This document shows, in pieces, positions 13,286-25,900 of a DNA stretch of 64,000 nucleotides. The notes under the pieces are model-generated. The model worked only from the letters and a program-made list of their open reading frames with translations. It had not been told where the DNA came from and ran no database searches. How positions within the stretch are numbered: position 1 is the stretch's first letter; the number at the start of each line of letters is the position of its first letter. The stretch is from assembly GCF_964275005.1 (NCBI RefSeq), contig NC_092689.1:11283979-11347978 (forward strand), written 5' to 3'. Source of the stretch: Diadema setosum (taxonomy: Eukaryota; Echinodermata; Echinoidea; Diadematoida; Diadematidae). The position numbers and the translations under genes were made by a program.

Positions 13286-14109
13286 AGAGATATGGCCCAT
13301 TCCTACTTAGGTGATGACAGGAGCAGTGCATTGTGGCAGATACAGCGAGTCTTTTCTTTTTTTTTTTGTAGGGGAGGGGGGTGGTCAGGAGATATAGTGT
13401 CCTACAAACTATGAGATTGTACTTTTAATGGCATGATTGCATATTAACTGAAAGGAGAGAAGGGAAGTTGTCGGGGCAAAATAAGACAAGGGAGCATGTC
13501 TAGCACCACAGACTGTGGGCAAATTGAAACAATCGCTTTTCTACCTCCATTTACAAGTCCAATCATTTCACCATTGATCATTACACCATAGGAATTGCTC
13601 GAGCTTTGTGACATTTGACATCTCAACAGTATTCATGATGGTGGCAAGTTATTCAATGTGAGACATTCATAGCTTTCATGTGGATGAGTGAATTACCACA
13701 GATAAGCAGCTGATACTTACATAGACAGGAAAATCTGTCTGTTCAGAGGAGATTTGTAAAATATTTCAACTTTGAAAGATCTCTGATGAGACAGATGGAA
13801 GCCTCTGATAGACACTGCTGTGGGGGATGCGTAACCACTGTCCATGTGGATGTAAGGGGCGAAGTACCTCAACCTCTTTGTGTACATCTCATTTACAGTC
13901 CCAGATCGGCAAATTTAGATATCTGATAAATACTGTGTGCTCACCAGCTGTTTGAAATATCAAAGATTTGGATGGAATTTTCATGGAAAAAGACACAACT
14001 GCCAGATTGTTGGCATGCTAGTTGCACACTGATAACTGATCATTGGGTTATGCATCCATTTTAATTAGCCAATCACATTGGTTTTTGTGGGTAGAGCATC
14101 CCCCTACAG

Positions 14110-14226
14110 TATCGGCTATTAGAGTCTTCAGTCTGAATGGAGAGGGATTCCGTGAAGCCAGATGTAGTCTCCATGGAACCATATCCCCAAAGATCAATAC
14201 AGACTGATCTTTTTGTCTAATACTTC
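14110..14226. repeat. partial copy of a GTAGAC-ended repeat
   Basis: GATTCCGTGAAGCCAGATGT, CATATCCCCAA and CAGACTGATCTTTTTGTCTA match the two units at 14931-15226. A matching start, GACAGGAAAATCTGTCTGTTC, lies apart at about 13724, so this copy may be split. Confidence 0.6.
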
Positions 14227-14930
14227 TACAGCTTGGTGTATATTGAATATATGTATCCATTGCATATTTTACAGGGCTATGCGATGGGCATTTGTATGCA
14301 ACTCAACAGTATCTATATATCTATCTACCTATTTTCCCTTAAATCTAATGGGGCTTTTTTTTTTTTTTTTTATTGCATGATGGCCAGAATCACATACCAG
14401 ATATTAAAGTGATTTCATGGTCGGTCACCTGGTGGCATTGTTCGGAATATGGCTATTTCTATACATGAACTTTGCAGCCTTGTGGGTAGAAAACAGACAA
14501 ATGTTAAGTAGGCTACAAATGCCCTACTGAACAGATAAAATTTTAGAAAACTTAGTCTATACCATGAGAATATCCACTTGAAGTATTCTACAGTAATGCT
14601 GACCATTTATGAGCATGCTGCAAAAGAAATGGGGAGGACCAGTCGCAGTAACTGAAATCAAGATAAGTGCAGATACAGTGTCAATACAATACAGTAATCC
14701 TTGTGAGTGATTTGTGTGTGTTCAAACAGCTCTGTTGTTTCATCAGAAATCCATTTAACAGGCAGTTGTCAAATTAGGGTTGTCCACAGTCATGACTGGG
14801 CCTGTAGCGATGAGAGAAGTGTTACATGTTTGCTTCACCTGGGCCCGGAGTCATATTGAGGCATGCAATTCTAAATCTATTGTAACAAACAGTTGCTATG
14901 GCAACATCTCACTGATTAGTTTAATGGCGC

Positions 14931-15226
14931 AGTAGACAGAAAAATCCGTCTGTCTGGAGGAGTCTTTATCACTTTTTGGCTTTTACGGCTCTCCTCGGTA
15001 GAGGGGATTTTGTGAAACCATACATGGTCTCCGCAAAACATATCCCCAACAATAAGATACAGACCGATCTTTCGGTCAAACTGCCACTGTAGACGAAGAA
15101 TCTGTCTGTTCTGAGCACTTCGACGGTTCTCCCCCCTGCTTAGGAGAGAGATTCCATGAAGCCAAACGTAGTCTCTGCAGAACATATTCCCAATGATAAA
15201 TACAGACTAGTCTTTTGGTCTACTGC
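14931..15226. repeat. tandem pair of about 150-bp units with inverted ends
   Basis: Unit 1 runs about 14931-15080 and unit 2 about 15088-15226. Each starts GTAGAC-GAA-AATC-GTCTGT, holds GATT-TGAA-CCA and a CATAT-CCCAA-AATA block, and ends CAGAC-GTCTTT-GGTC-A. Start and end are inverted copies of each other, so this looks like a small element present twice in direct orientation. Confidence 0.65.
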
Positions 15227-17019
15227 TGCTGGCTGTTAGTTGCAATTGCTGCAGTGCACAGTGCTTAATGAAGGGGGAATTTTAGGGAAAATACAGGAAT
15301 AGTAACAATATTGACAGACAATAAGCTGCATTTTCAAGTAGGGGCCTAAAAGGACATGGTCAACAACATGTGCAGAGAATGGAAAGGAAGCACAGGCATA
15401 TAAGCAGCTGCCAAACTAACTATTCCTGTGTTTTCATTTATTGTTTTTCCAATGTTTTGTTTTTTCTTGTTTTTGCCAAAATTTGTCGTTGACAATAACA
15501 GCAATAACTAACCACTAACTTCATGCCATGTTGATACAGCATGTCTTAAGATTCTAGTATCATAAGTAGTATGCATTGGCCAAAGCCATTTGTGTTAGAA
15601 GCCATACAACAATGCCAACAATTCTGTACAGTTAATTCAGTGCATTGTTATATGGCATGAATACCAAAGATAATCATTCTGTAAGTTTTTTTTTTTTTTT
15701 TTTCTGCAAAGGTGCTTTATGATTGATTTCAACACATCGATATCATCTCACGTGCTTTATGATTTTTGTTCTGAAAGTTTCAGTGCATTGATTGTGTGTT
15801 GTCAGAAAGGTGACGAAACAGTAGCTGAGCTTATTTCTTTCAAATGACCCAAACATTGTGTGAAAGATGCCCAGCGAGCAAATCGTAGTAGACCAGTAGA
15901 GTGGTATCCAGGGGAATCCCCAGGGTACTGATGAGTGTGCGAATGCACCGTTTGCCCTATGCAGAGATATCTTGGCGAGGCATAAAGAGAGGCACATCAT
16001 GGCAAGATGACTGCCTCTACAATCTGACGTACAAGACCTGTTCCCACAATGCATTGTGGAGGTCTAGGAGATGTCCCTCATTGATTTCCTTTCAAATAGC
16101 TCCTGGATTAGAAGAGGAGCATCATTCATTTCAAAGACCTTGTCCAGTATTGTGAGACTTGTATTCTTCATGTGTGTGTGGAGCCATTTTGACAGTCCAG
16201 ATCCGTCCATTGCACAATTGGACCATACTAAAGACATTTTAAATCCTCATACATTGCTGACCAAACAATTGGTACTTTTCAACATTTTTATAAAACTTCG
16301 CTACTTATAGCAATCATTGTTTAGCGAATCAAATTTTGAATGAATGTGTGGATATTGGGTCGAATTATTTCTCTTTTTCTCTTTCCTCACTGAACCTATA
16401 GAAGATTCTAAGAATTATGAATGCATGTTTTATTGGATATGTCGTTATACTAAATTTCACCAATGAATCTGTGTTACCAAGGTATCTCTGCATGGAGCAT
16501 TTGCTGGGCAAAATGAGAAATGTGGGGTTATGTGGCTCAGTAACGCATATTACGAAATCACGAATATATTTAGTGCCATGTGATCAATTGTTATGTACAT
16601 AAGATGTGTTAAAAGCTATGATATTACTGTAGATAAACATGAAGAGATGTGTAAAACACCAGTTATCGTTATATCGTTATACATAAATGCAATACAAGTA
16701 CTATTATCAGTTAGCAGAGCTTATCAGAGGCCTGCCAAGATGTTTTGAGATGTTTGCTGAATGTTATTAAGTGAAATGTCTGTTTGCCAGTGTAAATGCA
16801 AAGCATGACGCATTGTTGTGATCAGTATTTTTTTTAAATAAAGATGACATTTTATTGTTATATCTGACTGACTGATAAGTGTCCTGACTGGAATGCCATC
16901 TGTACCACTGTTTACCATCAGAGATATCTACAGATTCATATATTTGTGTGTGTGCGTGTATGGGTATGGCTCTGTGCGTGTGTGTTTGCACCGAAACCTG
17001 ATCCCGGAATTGTACCCTC

Positions 17020-17054
<35 letters not shown>

Positions 17055-17120
17055 TGTGTGTGTGTGTGAGTGTGTGAGTGTGTGTGTGTGTGTGTGTGCG
17101 CGTGGGTGTGTGTGTGTGTT
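17020..17120. repeat. long imperfect (GT)n microsatellite
   Basis: About 100 bp of GT repeats with sparse GA and GC interruptions. The Val/Cys-rich and His/Thr-rich open frames over it have no meaning. Confidence 0.95.
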
Positions 17121-17998
17121 ATTGTGTTGCTGCTTTTGTACAGTCACTGTAGAATCCATCCACATCACATCCACCACAAAGGCCTCGTATTTCCCTCCTG
17201 TTCAAATATTTGATCCAAAACACAAAGCAAGTATATTTTGCCTATTTCCAGTTTCTGATTTATAAAACTATGAGCCTCGGTGCCTCCATGGACCTACTAC
17301 ACATGACTAAGAACGGAGGTCTTTCTTTGATCACTACCACCGCCATCTGATTATGTGCATCTTAATGAGTACATTCAGATGTCTGGACAATAACGAACAT
17401 GTGATCATGTATCGTCACTAACTAAAGAATCGTTTCCCTCATTTCAGTCTTGTTTCGCTGATGTGCCTTTTTCAGATGGACATGTTTTTGAATAAATACA
17501 GATGATGAGGAGCAGCAAAACCTGAGAACATGACAAATTTTGTGTCAAAAGATGGGTAATGGCTAATTCGCACATTTTCACACACGCATAAGGCCTTGCC
17601 TAATGGCAAGATATACCTGTTCTCTACCATTACCATCAATTTTTGCTCTGGAATGAGCTGCAGAAAAGTGAAATATTGAGATCACAAATGACAATCATTC
17701 TGCCAAAATGTTAGCTTTCTTTTAAAAACTGCCTTCTTCTCCCAAGCGAAATTGTTTGAGGCATGATTTCCTAACATACGCCACAACTGCACATTCACTC
17801 TACTTGATTTTTGTGAGTTATTTTGTTGTGCGCATACAGTTTTAGATTTCTTTAATCTCTGTCTTGTTCTTCTCCCGGCTTGCTGGCGGTGACAACGATG
17901 GGATCAAAGCGGTGAAGCATGTTAAAAATGTCTTTGTGGTGCTTTTGAGCTGTACAGGTACATGAATTAATTAACGATACGATGAATGTCCTTGTATA

Positions 17999-18390
17999 CA
18001 GTTGAACCTCTCGTATCCGGACAAGTCGGGACCGGGGCTCATCCGGATAAGGGATTTGGCCAGATACGGGAGACTCAATTCTTTATACACGTACATACAC
18101 ATACACTTGTACTGATGTAGCCCATTGTAGTACCACATGTAGTAATGTGTATACTGCAACCTTTTCATTGTTACACTCAGTAACAGACCCCAAAATAGAG
18201 GTGTATGTTAATGTTGGAAGTAATATGTAATTCATGTGTGTTTGTGTAGGAGTTCTCAAGGAGTTGGGAATCTCCCTTTTCTCCCGTAATTGTTAAAAAA
18301 AAAATAAAAATAAAAAAAATCACGGCGAGATTGCGTCCGTATAATAGAGAGATCCGAATAAAGGGAGGCCGGATAAGAGAGGTTCAACTG
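17999..18390. mobile_element. pogo/Tigger-like MITE, 392 bp
   Basis: CAGTTGAACCTCTC at the left matches GAGAGGTTCAACTG at the right as a perfect inverted repeat, and TA flanks both sides. Inside each end, ATCCGGA-AAG and GGCCGGATAAG extend the similarity. The TIR type and TA target fit non-autonomous pogo/Tigger relatives. No transposase sequence remains. Confidence 0.85.
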
Positions 18391-18643
18391 TATTAGGTCC
18401 ATGGTGTCTCCAATACAATGTAACTGTTTGGAGTCACACCTGCCCATAGTTTTAACCACAAACTCTCTAGGCAAAGTATACTTGCATACTTATGTTACAT
18501 ATAAAAGAACCTTCAAAGTGGTGTATCCCCATCCTTGTTCCATCCCAAATAACCAACATAATTATTATATCAACATCTTATGGTTTGTGCTGGGTATTAA
18601 ACTACAGTAACTAGTACAATTGTACATAATAGTACAAAGTGTA

Positions 18644-18853
18644 CTGTAAAAGTGGACATTTTTGTGGTGTGGAAACTTTTTCACATTTCATGCAACCAGA
18701 AACTAGTGCTAAAGTAAAAGGCACATTTATTTTTGCTTGTTATATGTGTACCACCAAGTAATGTCATGATTCTGCGGAATCAAAAACACAGGAAATTCAT
18801 CTTACTCGGCAGAGCGTGAAAAATTACTCTCGTGAAAATATCCACTTTTACAG
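18644..18853. mobile_element. TA-flanked MITE with CTGTAAAAGTGGA ends
   Basis: CTGTAAAAGTGGACATTTT and AAATATCCACTTTTACAG are inverted terminal repeats around 210 bp, and TA lies on both sides. This suggests a Tc1/mariner or pogo-type target. A related, shorter element lies at 23180-23342. Confidence 0.8.
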
Positions 18854-19216
18854 TACATGTGTAGTTGCATGATGCCATCAAATATGCTTCTAATTAAAGC
18901 CAGTTCACAGTTGCAATCTGAGCATGTACAGATTAAGGCCATTGCAGACCTTCTCTTGAAACTTATGTGTAACCGACATATTTAAAAAACTTGTCTAAGG
19001 TTCTTCATGAAAAAAAAAAAACAACAACTACAGGTATGGTACAGTAAGTACATGTATAAGATATTTATGTATGAACAATGCGAACGTTGGAATGTACCAG
19101 TGACTTTGCACTCTTTTCAACCAAACTGACAAAAAGCCATTTATGCAGCACTAAAACATGCAAATCACCACTTTTCAGCTTTGCTGTCTCAGTGTATTCT
19201 TTTAATCAAAAGATTC

Positions 19217-19462
19217 CTGTATATGGCAAATATTTTGAGAGGTTTTTATTTTCACGAATTTTGCGAGTCAGGCGCTATTGGCGAAATTAAAGACAAGCGA
19301 AAATATTGATTCCGATCACGATGTGGATGTGATGTACACATGTACATTTCTCTATTCATTACAGGACTCCACGATCGCAAATTTAATCACGTGTACTCGC
19401 AAAATCGTTGGGAATTCCTGATTCGCGAAAATTTAGACTCAAGAAATATATCACGTATACAG
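19217..19462. repeat. dispersed element with CTGTATA ends, copy 1
   Basis: CTGTATATGGCAAATATTT at the start is mirrored by AATATATCACGTATACAG at the end. The body (GGTTTTTATTTTC-CGA, GAAATTAAAGAC, GATTCG-GAA-ATTTAGACTC) recurs at 43453-43686 with about 75-80% similarity by eye. Confidence 0.7.
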
Positions 19463-21743
19463 TTTTTTGAAAAGTCTGGTTCAATAGCTAACCATGTGAA
19501 CTGGCTAAAGTTCGCTTTACAAATCACTAAATGAACATTCCCTGTGAGAGGCTAGCACTGAACCAATGTCTGCACACTTTGTAATACTGTGCATGTCACG
19601 CAATCCAAGACAGACACTTCTGTCACTTGAATTGCACATTTCAGCATTTGACACATGAAAATGCAGGAACGTATTTCTCACAATTCCAAATCAAAATACA
19701 GGAGGGTTCCATCACAGTGAGGTCAAATACAAAGAGAACTTTGCTTTGAACAAGGTTTATTGACTGATGCAAACCAACCCTTGTTAACCAATGGAACTTC
19801 AAAGTTTCCTTAATTGCGATATAAATTTAGGGAGAAAAAGATAAAAAAAAAAACAAAGATGAATTTGTAAAAAGGAACATTTTTGGTCCCACAGCAGACA
19901 TGGGGCAAAAATCTGCGCCACGTCAACCTGCAAATTGTTGAACAAAAACTCTGTGCTTGTCTACATTATCATTAGGCGCTTGCAGTAAGGGACTATATAC
20001 ACGTTGCAGAGAAAAGCAACACACGCATGTGCTTCTGTTTTATCTGATCTCCAATTGGCTTTGTGTATACGAATGTAACAGAAGGTCCCATCTGCTACAC
20101 GATTGTTATCAAGTCTAATACATTTGACATCATACAAGATTTTTTTCTTTGTCTTGAGAAAACTTCTAGCACTTCCCTGTTGCATTTCCTGTTTTTCTGT
20201 TCATTGAGTATTGCATTGCACTGGATATCATCCTATCAGAGCAGAACATGTTCATACAGTGTGCATTTGTGGGTGTGTTCAAAGTGTAAGGATATGAGGG
20301 TCTGGATATGACAAGGTAATTTCGCTGAACCCAATGATCTCATTTTAACAGGATGCCCTTGTATAATACGATACTATCTTTATATGCTCTCACTCCACCA
20401 AATGATACCTTCCATATGACTAACAATCAAACTCCAGAGAGACACAACAAAATACACTTGTTGCACCTGCATCTTCTCTTTGACAAGGAATATATTTCTC
20501 ACATTGAACACTTAATACAGCACCAACACAGACAGTCCAACAGTCTTTAAGAGGAAAATAAGCATTACTACATACTACTTCAACATTTCCATTTAAAATG
20601 TGACCACACATGGACCATGTGTGTAAACAAATGATTGTTACTCCTATCAAATGACCCTACACACAAACTTGACACTAAGCTTAAAAATATGTCCTTTCTC
20701 TATTCCGATTTGCCTTTTCACAAAATTCAACAAACATTTCTGCATGATATATACCCATTTAAAATATCAGCTTCCAACATCTTGGTAGTACTTATATTGC
20801 AATAAAATATTTGTATGCATAATATACAACTTCACCAACACTCGTCTTACAAATTGCTGTCATATCCCCATATTTTAAGTGTACCATTACCCCAAGTATT
20901 GTTTGCTATATTTGGAGAATATACTTGAGAAATGCCCTCTGTAAAATATTATGATTGTTTGTTTTTTCACTCCGATTTTTCATCTATTGAGGTCGTAAAT
21001 GTAATTTTAAAGAGTATACAAAAACAAAAACTACTTCAAGTAGACTAGTCAATCCCCCAATTCTTTAAATCGTACAATCGTGGTACATGTATCGATACTT
21101 TTTCCAAATATGTCTTAAATGATAGTGATATGCAATGCACGTGCATGATCAGCTAACTGATCAACATGAAATCTAGAAATTATTCCTCAAAAATGTATGC
21201 ATAGAGCTAGAATGCGCACACATCTGTACCGACGCTTACGGAGCAGAACTTTAACACGCAGAGCACAAGTGTCAAATTGTCATAGAGATATGATCTGATT
21301 TATCAAAATATGTATACTTTCAGGGGTTATCATATGTGAATTACAGCCGTTTTTTGTGTATTCTAGCTGTATACAAATTTGATTTCCAGGATATTGGTAC
21401 AGTGTACACTTTAATGTTCACAAGAACACCATACAATCACTGGATTACAAACTCTAGCCAACCGATGGTAGTGAAAAGGGCAGGTCTTCTTAATTCTCTT
21501 GTCAGGGCCAGAAGTATGGATATCTGCAACTGAAGTGTTTCTACTGGCAAGCAAACTACACAAAGGAAATGCGGCTTAACCGCCTTCCTTGTTCACCTCC
21601 AGTGAAATGCCTGCAAGCAGTATCTGTGTTAATTTGTGATCACCAGAATGACGGTGAGCTTCGAATTAGATTGTCAAGAGCACTGTGCTTTAACCTACAA
21701 AATAGATGATCCGTCCCAGAATAATATTCACCTCAGTCAACCT

Positions 21744-21972
21744 TAAGGGCCCGGTCCCACTGGCCCTAAACATCAGCAATATTCGTGAAACACGCTTGTG
21801 TGAGTCGGCTGACATCTGCACACGTCTGTAATTATCCGCCGAGGCATGTTTTTCCATTGCAAGGATTTTTGAGCTGCACAAAATGTTAGTTGCGGATATT
21901 TAGTGAATATAAACAAATTTTGTGCACAATTCATACGCAAATCTTCCTTAACGCCGGTGGGATCGGGCCTTG
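21744..21972. mobile_element. small TIR element with GGGCCCGGTCCCACTGGC end
   Basis: GGGCCCGGTCCCACTGGC at the left is mirrored by GCCGGTGGGATCGGGCC at the right, 229 bp apart. The body contains ATTCGTGAAACACGC and ATTTAGTGAATATAAAC. Superfamily not determined; the target duplication is unclear. Confidence 0.65.
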
Positions 21973-22692
21973 AAGGAACCTCTTCTTATACTGTAAAAGC
22001 TGTAATTTTCACAAATTTAGCAAAACATTGTTGGGCCACAAATTGAACAACACATGGAAATATTCCCACCTGAGCTTGACCGCATTAAATTTGCAGGTTG
22101 AACGCACAGGCATTTATGCACTATGATAGCATTGGTGTCGTATCGGAAAACGTCATCTCGTGAAAATGTCTGTGACCTCCTCATTCAAGAAAATAATGGC
22201 TTTTCCATCAGATGAAACCTTTTATAGAGATGGGAATATCCAATGTTCTGCAGAACACATCTGGACTGTTTGCCACGCAAACATCACCCGAGACTCATAC
22301 ACTTCCAAAATGCAACATGCTATTGGTATATCTTACCACCAAACTTTGAAAATGACAAAGATATGGATTGATGACTAGGTCACCGGTTCCACATTACAAG
22401 CAATAAACTATGATATGCTGACAGTGTATCACCTAATGATAATGACAATCTTCACTGGGCATGACATTATCAAGCCACCACACATCCTTCCACTGTTGAT
22501 TAAACATCAATTAATTGGGAAAATTGACAAGCTTATCTGGCACATTATGCACAACCTTTAACAGAATACCAGGACGTGGTACTTTCATGAACCTTTTGGA
22601 ACTAAAGACCAATTCCATCTGCAGAGACGGAATGACATCACTAATATTGTACATGCCCTTCTATGTCCTTGGCATGTGATGTATGCACTTGC

Positions 22693-22698
22693 TTTATT
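22693..22698 (-). terminator. polyadenylation signal of the V-ATPase E gene
   Basis: AATAAA on the minus strand, about 250 bases past the V-ATPase E stop codon. Together with the carrier signal at 12233 it defines the convergent arrangement. Confidence 0.55.
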
Positions 22699-22950
22699 TT
22701 GTGCACTTCTTTCTGTAGTTGCTGATACTCAAATTATTGCTTTCTTTAAACAATGATTAGATATGATCATGAGTAACTGACAGCCGATTCAATTTATCCG
22801 GACGAGTTCAATCTCACTTAATCTAAACTACACATCCAATATCCCATTAAATCCCCACATGTAAATGTATGGCTCGGGCAAATGAGTTTACAAATCTTCA
22901 ATAATATATATAACTCTATATTGGGATGTTCCCTGGGAATATAAGAAAAA

Positions 22951-25900
22951 TTAGTCCATGAATTTCCTGTTGTTGTTGGGCCCAAACAGCTTGGTTCGTA
23001 TTTCAGGAAGCATCTGAAAAAGAAAGGAATGCAGATAAAACTACAGGTTATACTATATGTGTTGTCACAGTAACTATTCATACATAACAAAAGCTTATTC
23101 ACATTTTCAACCTGCCGAATCAGAAAACACACACACACACACACACACATTTTTATTTCTTTCGTGAAGGATACTTTTACTGTAAAGCAAGAAATATTCA
23201 CTGCATGACATCTATACGAATTGCCACCGACATCCCATGCATAATAGTGTAAGACAATTTTGAGCACATTTTAATTTCGTGAATCTTGGCTCTTGCAAAA
23301 TTTGCCAAATTAAAATGCACACAAACATTTCTAGTTTTACAGTATACATATACCACAGTCTATTTCTTATTAGGTTGCAGGATGGTCCATGGACAGTTTT
23401 AGCATGCAGCAGAACCTTGCAAAATTTGGATGCCACCTTATTCACTGGGTTAAATATTTAATAATGAGGATACAATACCACCAGAATACATCCAGAGCTG
23501 CAAGGGCTGCGAGCAAAACATTCATTCACAAACATCAAGACTTTTCCCGCGCACAATATATCAAAGTTTAGAGTTGTGGACTGCTCTGTGTTTGGCTTTT
23601 GGCAGATGAGATCTTTCTGGAGGTATGAATCCGTCAGATTTGGGCATTTGTTGTCACACAGGTCTATCATCTCGTAACAATTTACCCATGATGTCTCATC
23701 AGTGGTAAGCCCTCATTCATGTACCAAGGTTGATGACATCTTTTATGATATTTTTAAAAAGTGTCACAATTAGTCCTATTCATCTGACCGAAATCATACT
23801 TTTAATTTCCAGAGCCAAGTGAATATACTTCTCTTCCATCATCCACCCATATAAGTGAAAAAAAGAAGAAGAAGATAAGAAACACAATGTAAAATACCTT
23901 TAAGTTCAGGTTGTACTCTTTAACGCATGATAATTTTACAGAATTCAAGATTTGAAACTATTTAAAATGCATTCATACCTTGCTAATGCATTACTTACAC
24001 AGGTCTGCCAACATTCCCACATTCAAATCTGGGAGATGCCACACAGCAGTCAGGGAGATATCTGTGTGCTACATGCATTTCAATGGGTGAAAATAATTCC
24101 CAAATCAGGGGGATTTTCATACTCTCTTATTCCGACATGAACAAATTTTGACATTTTCTGGGAGACTCCTGCAGAATCGGGGAGACTTGGCAGCTCTGCT
24201 TACAGAGAGAGACAGAGAGAGAAAGAATTAGGATAGAAAGATAGATAGACAGGTGGATAGAAAGATAGAAAGATACAAACAAAAGTAGAGAAAGAAAGAG
24301 ATAGAGGAAGAGAAAGAAAAAGAAGGAAGGGAAAATGTGCAATGCCATCTGTAACATACCTGTTTGCTGAGAAGATCTAGTCTCTTCTCCAGGGTATTTT
24401 CCACTTTGATCTTCCCATTGGGAGTATACATATCTACACCTCCACTCCTGCAGGCAAAGGATCATCAGAGAAGAGAAATAGAGTAGCTGCGTATGGATGC
24501 TTTCATTTTGCTATATCTACACTCAGTATTGTCTCAGGCATTTGGAAAGGAGACTCCCAAATCATCTGTGTCTGGTGTTCATGTTCCTCATCAGAAACAA
24601 CTGTCATCTCATGTGAAATATTTGCATTCCGGTCCAAAATCCATCAAAAAATGACTCATCTCTGTAAGACACTTCCCTTCTGAAACAATACAAGAGGACA
24701 CATTCATATATTTCTTGGTGGTCTTATTTTGGCAAATTTCACAAGCCAATTGTACATGTGCATGCAACAAGCCAAAATATTGCCTCCCGCAACACAGATG
24801 CACTGCATATATTCTTTGAGTGGGTAAGACCATCAACTCTGCTACAGGCAACTCCTATTAAAACAACGTCTTTGGGACCAGCAATTTCCTTTTGTTGTAT
24901 TTTTTTTTTTGTTATAGTCTAGCAATAAAGTATACATAATACATAATATCTACGTAATTATTTAGGGACATGAATTTTCACTTTGTTGTAATGAGATTTT
25001 TGTCGTTACCATGTCTGTTATAATTGGAGTGCCCTCTATGTAAAAAGACAATATATTCATATTTCATGTCATCCCCATGGTTCTCAATGCAAAGATAACG
25101 GATTACAAAATTGCCTTCAAAAAGTCTCGCAATGTAATGCTTGCAAAAATACTTAGCATACACATAAATGGTAATGCATGCCATTGCCCCAAACTCTTAC
25201 ATCACATGACACTTTTCAAGCTTGTCAGCACGTTTCTATGACATCCTACTAGTTTCATGTGGACACTTCATCCTAGGCAATGTATTATTCAAATAATTGC
25301 AAGAGGCAGGTCACAAAATCAGACAGGCTAGTCAAAGCCAAGCTAGCTACTTCATCTGACTCATCATAAGAGAAGTTCTAAGCTTGATCTCAGTTTTAAA
25401 ACCATGCTGAGGATTTATATAACGAGGGTGAGTTTTACACATGTTAAAATCCACTGTAAGAAACAAAATTGGTGGCTGCTGGCTACATTAGCAAGGTGGC
25501 TGATATACACAAGGTTTTTAACATGGCATTTCTCCCTGGGATTTTTCAGTGGCCGCATATGGCAGGTTTGACTGTTTGTTTGTTTGTTTTTTTTTTGTAT
25601 TCATAACAATTTATGAATGAGAACGTCATGCTTTATTCATTTATAAATTTTTTTCAGTTTGCTTATATAAAGAATATATATAATTTTTTTTTTTCCGCAA
25701 ATGGGAGGGCAAATTTCTGTTTCTTTTCAGCCGTAAAAAATCTTAATTCTCGAATTACTACCCTACTCTGACTAGTTCTTCTTCAATATTTGTAGATGAA
25801 CAAGCTCAACATAAAATTCCATGAAGCAATATTTATCAAACACTTTCAGCCTGTCCTCTGTGCCTGCATACTTACACTTCAGGGGAGAGGAAGTTCTCTT

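Larger units (their letters stand above)
12240..22690. other. convergent intergenic spacer between the carrier and V-ATPase E
   Basis: About 10 kb with no supported gene on either strand. It contains a (CA)n tract (13255-13283), a repeated TGTAGAC/GTCTAC element (14110-14226, 14931-15226), a long GT microsatellite (17020-17120) and several small TIR elements (17999-18390, 18644-18853, 19217-19462, 21744-21972). The minus-strand frame at 15743-16054 is uninterrupted for 103 codons but unrecognisable. Nothing else is seen in 12500-14100, 15230-17000 or 19500-21700. Confidence 0.6.

Noticed and set aside
15743-16054. 103-codon minus-strand frame in the 10-kb spacer
   Set aside because: Cys- and Thr-rich with no motif I can place and no neighbouring exon or polyadenylation signal that fits.
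16767-17265. His/Thr- and Val/Cys-rich frames
   Set aside because: Pure translation of the GT microsatellite on either strand.
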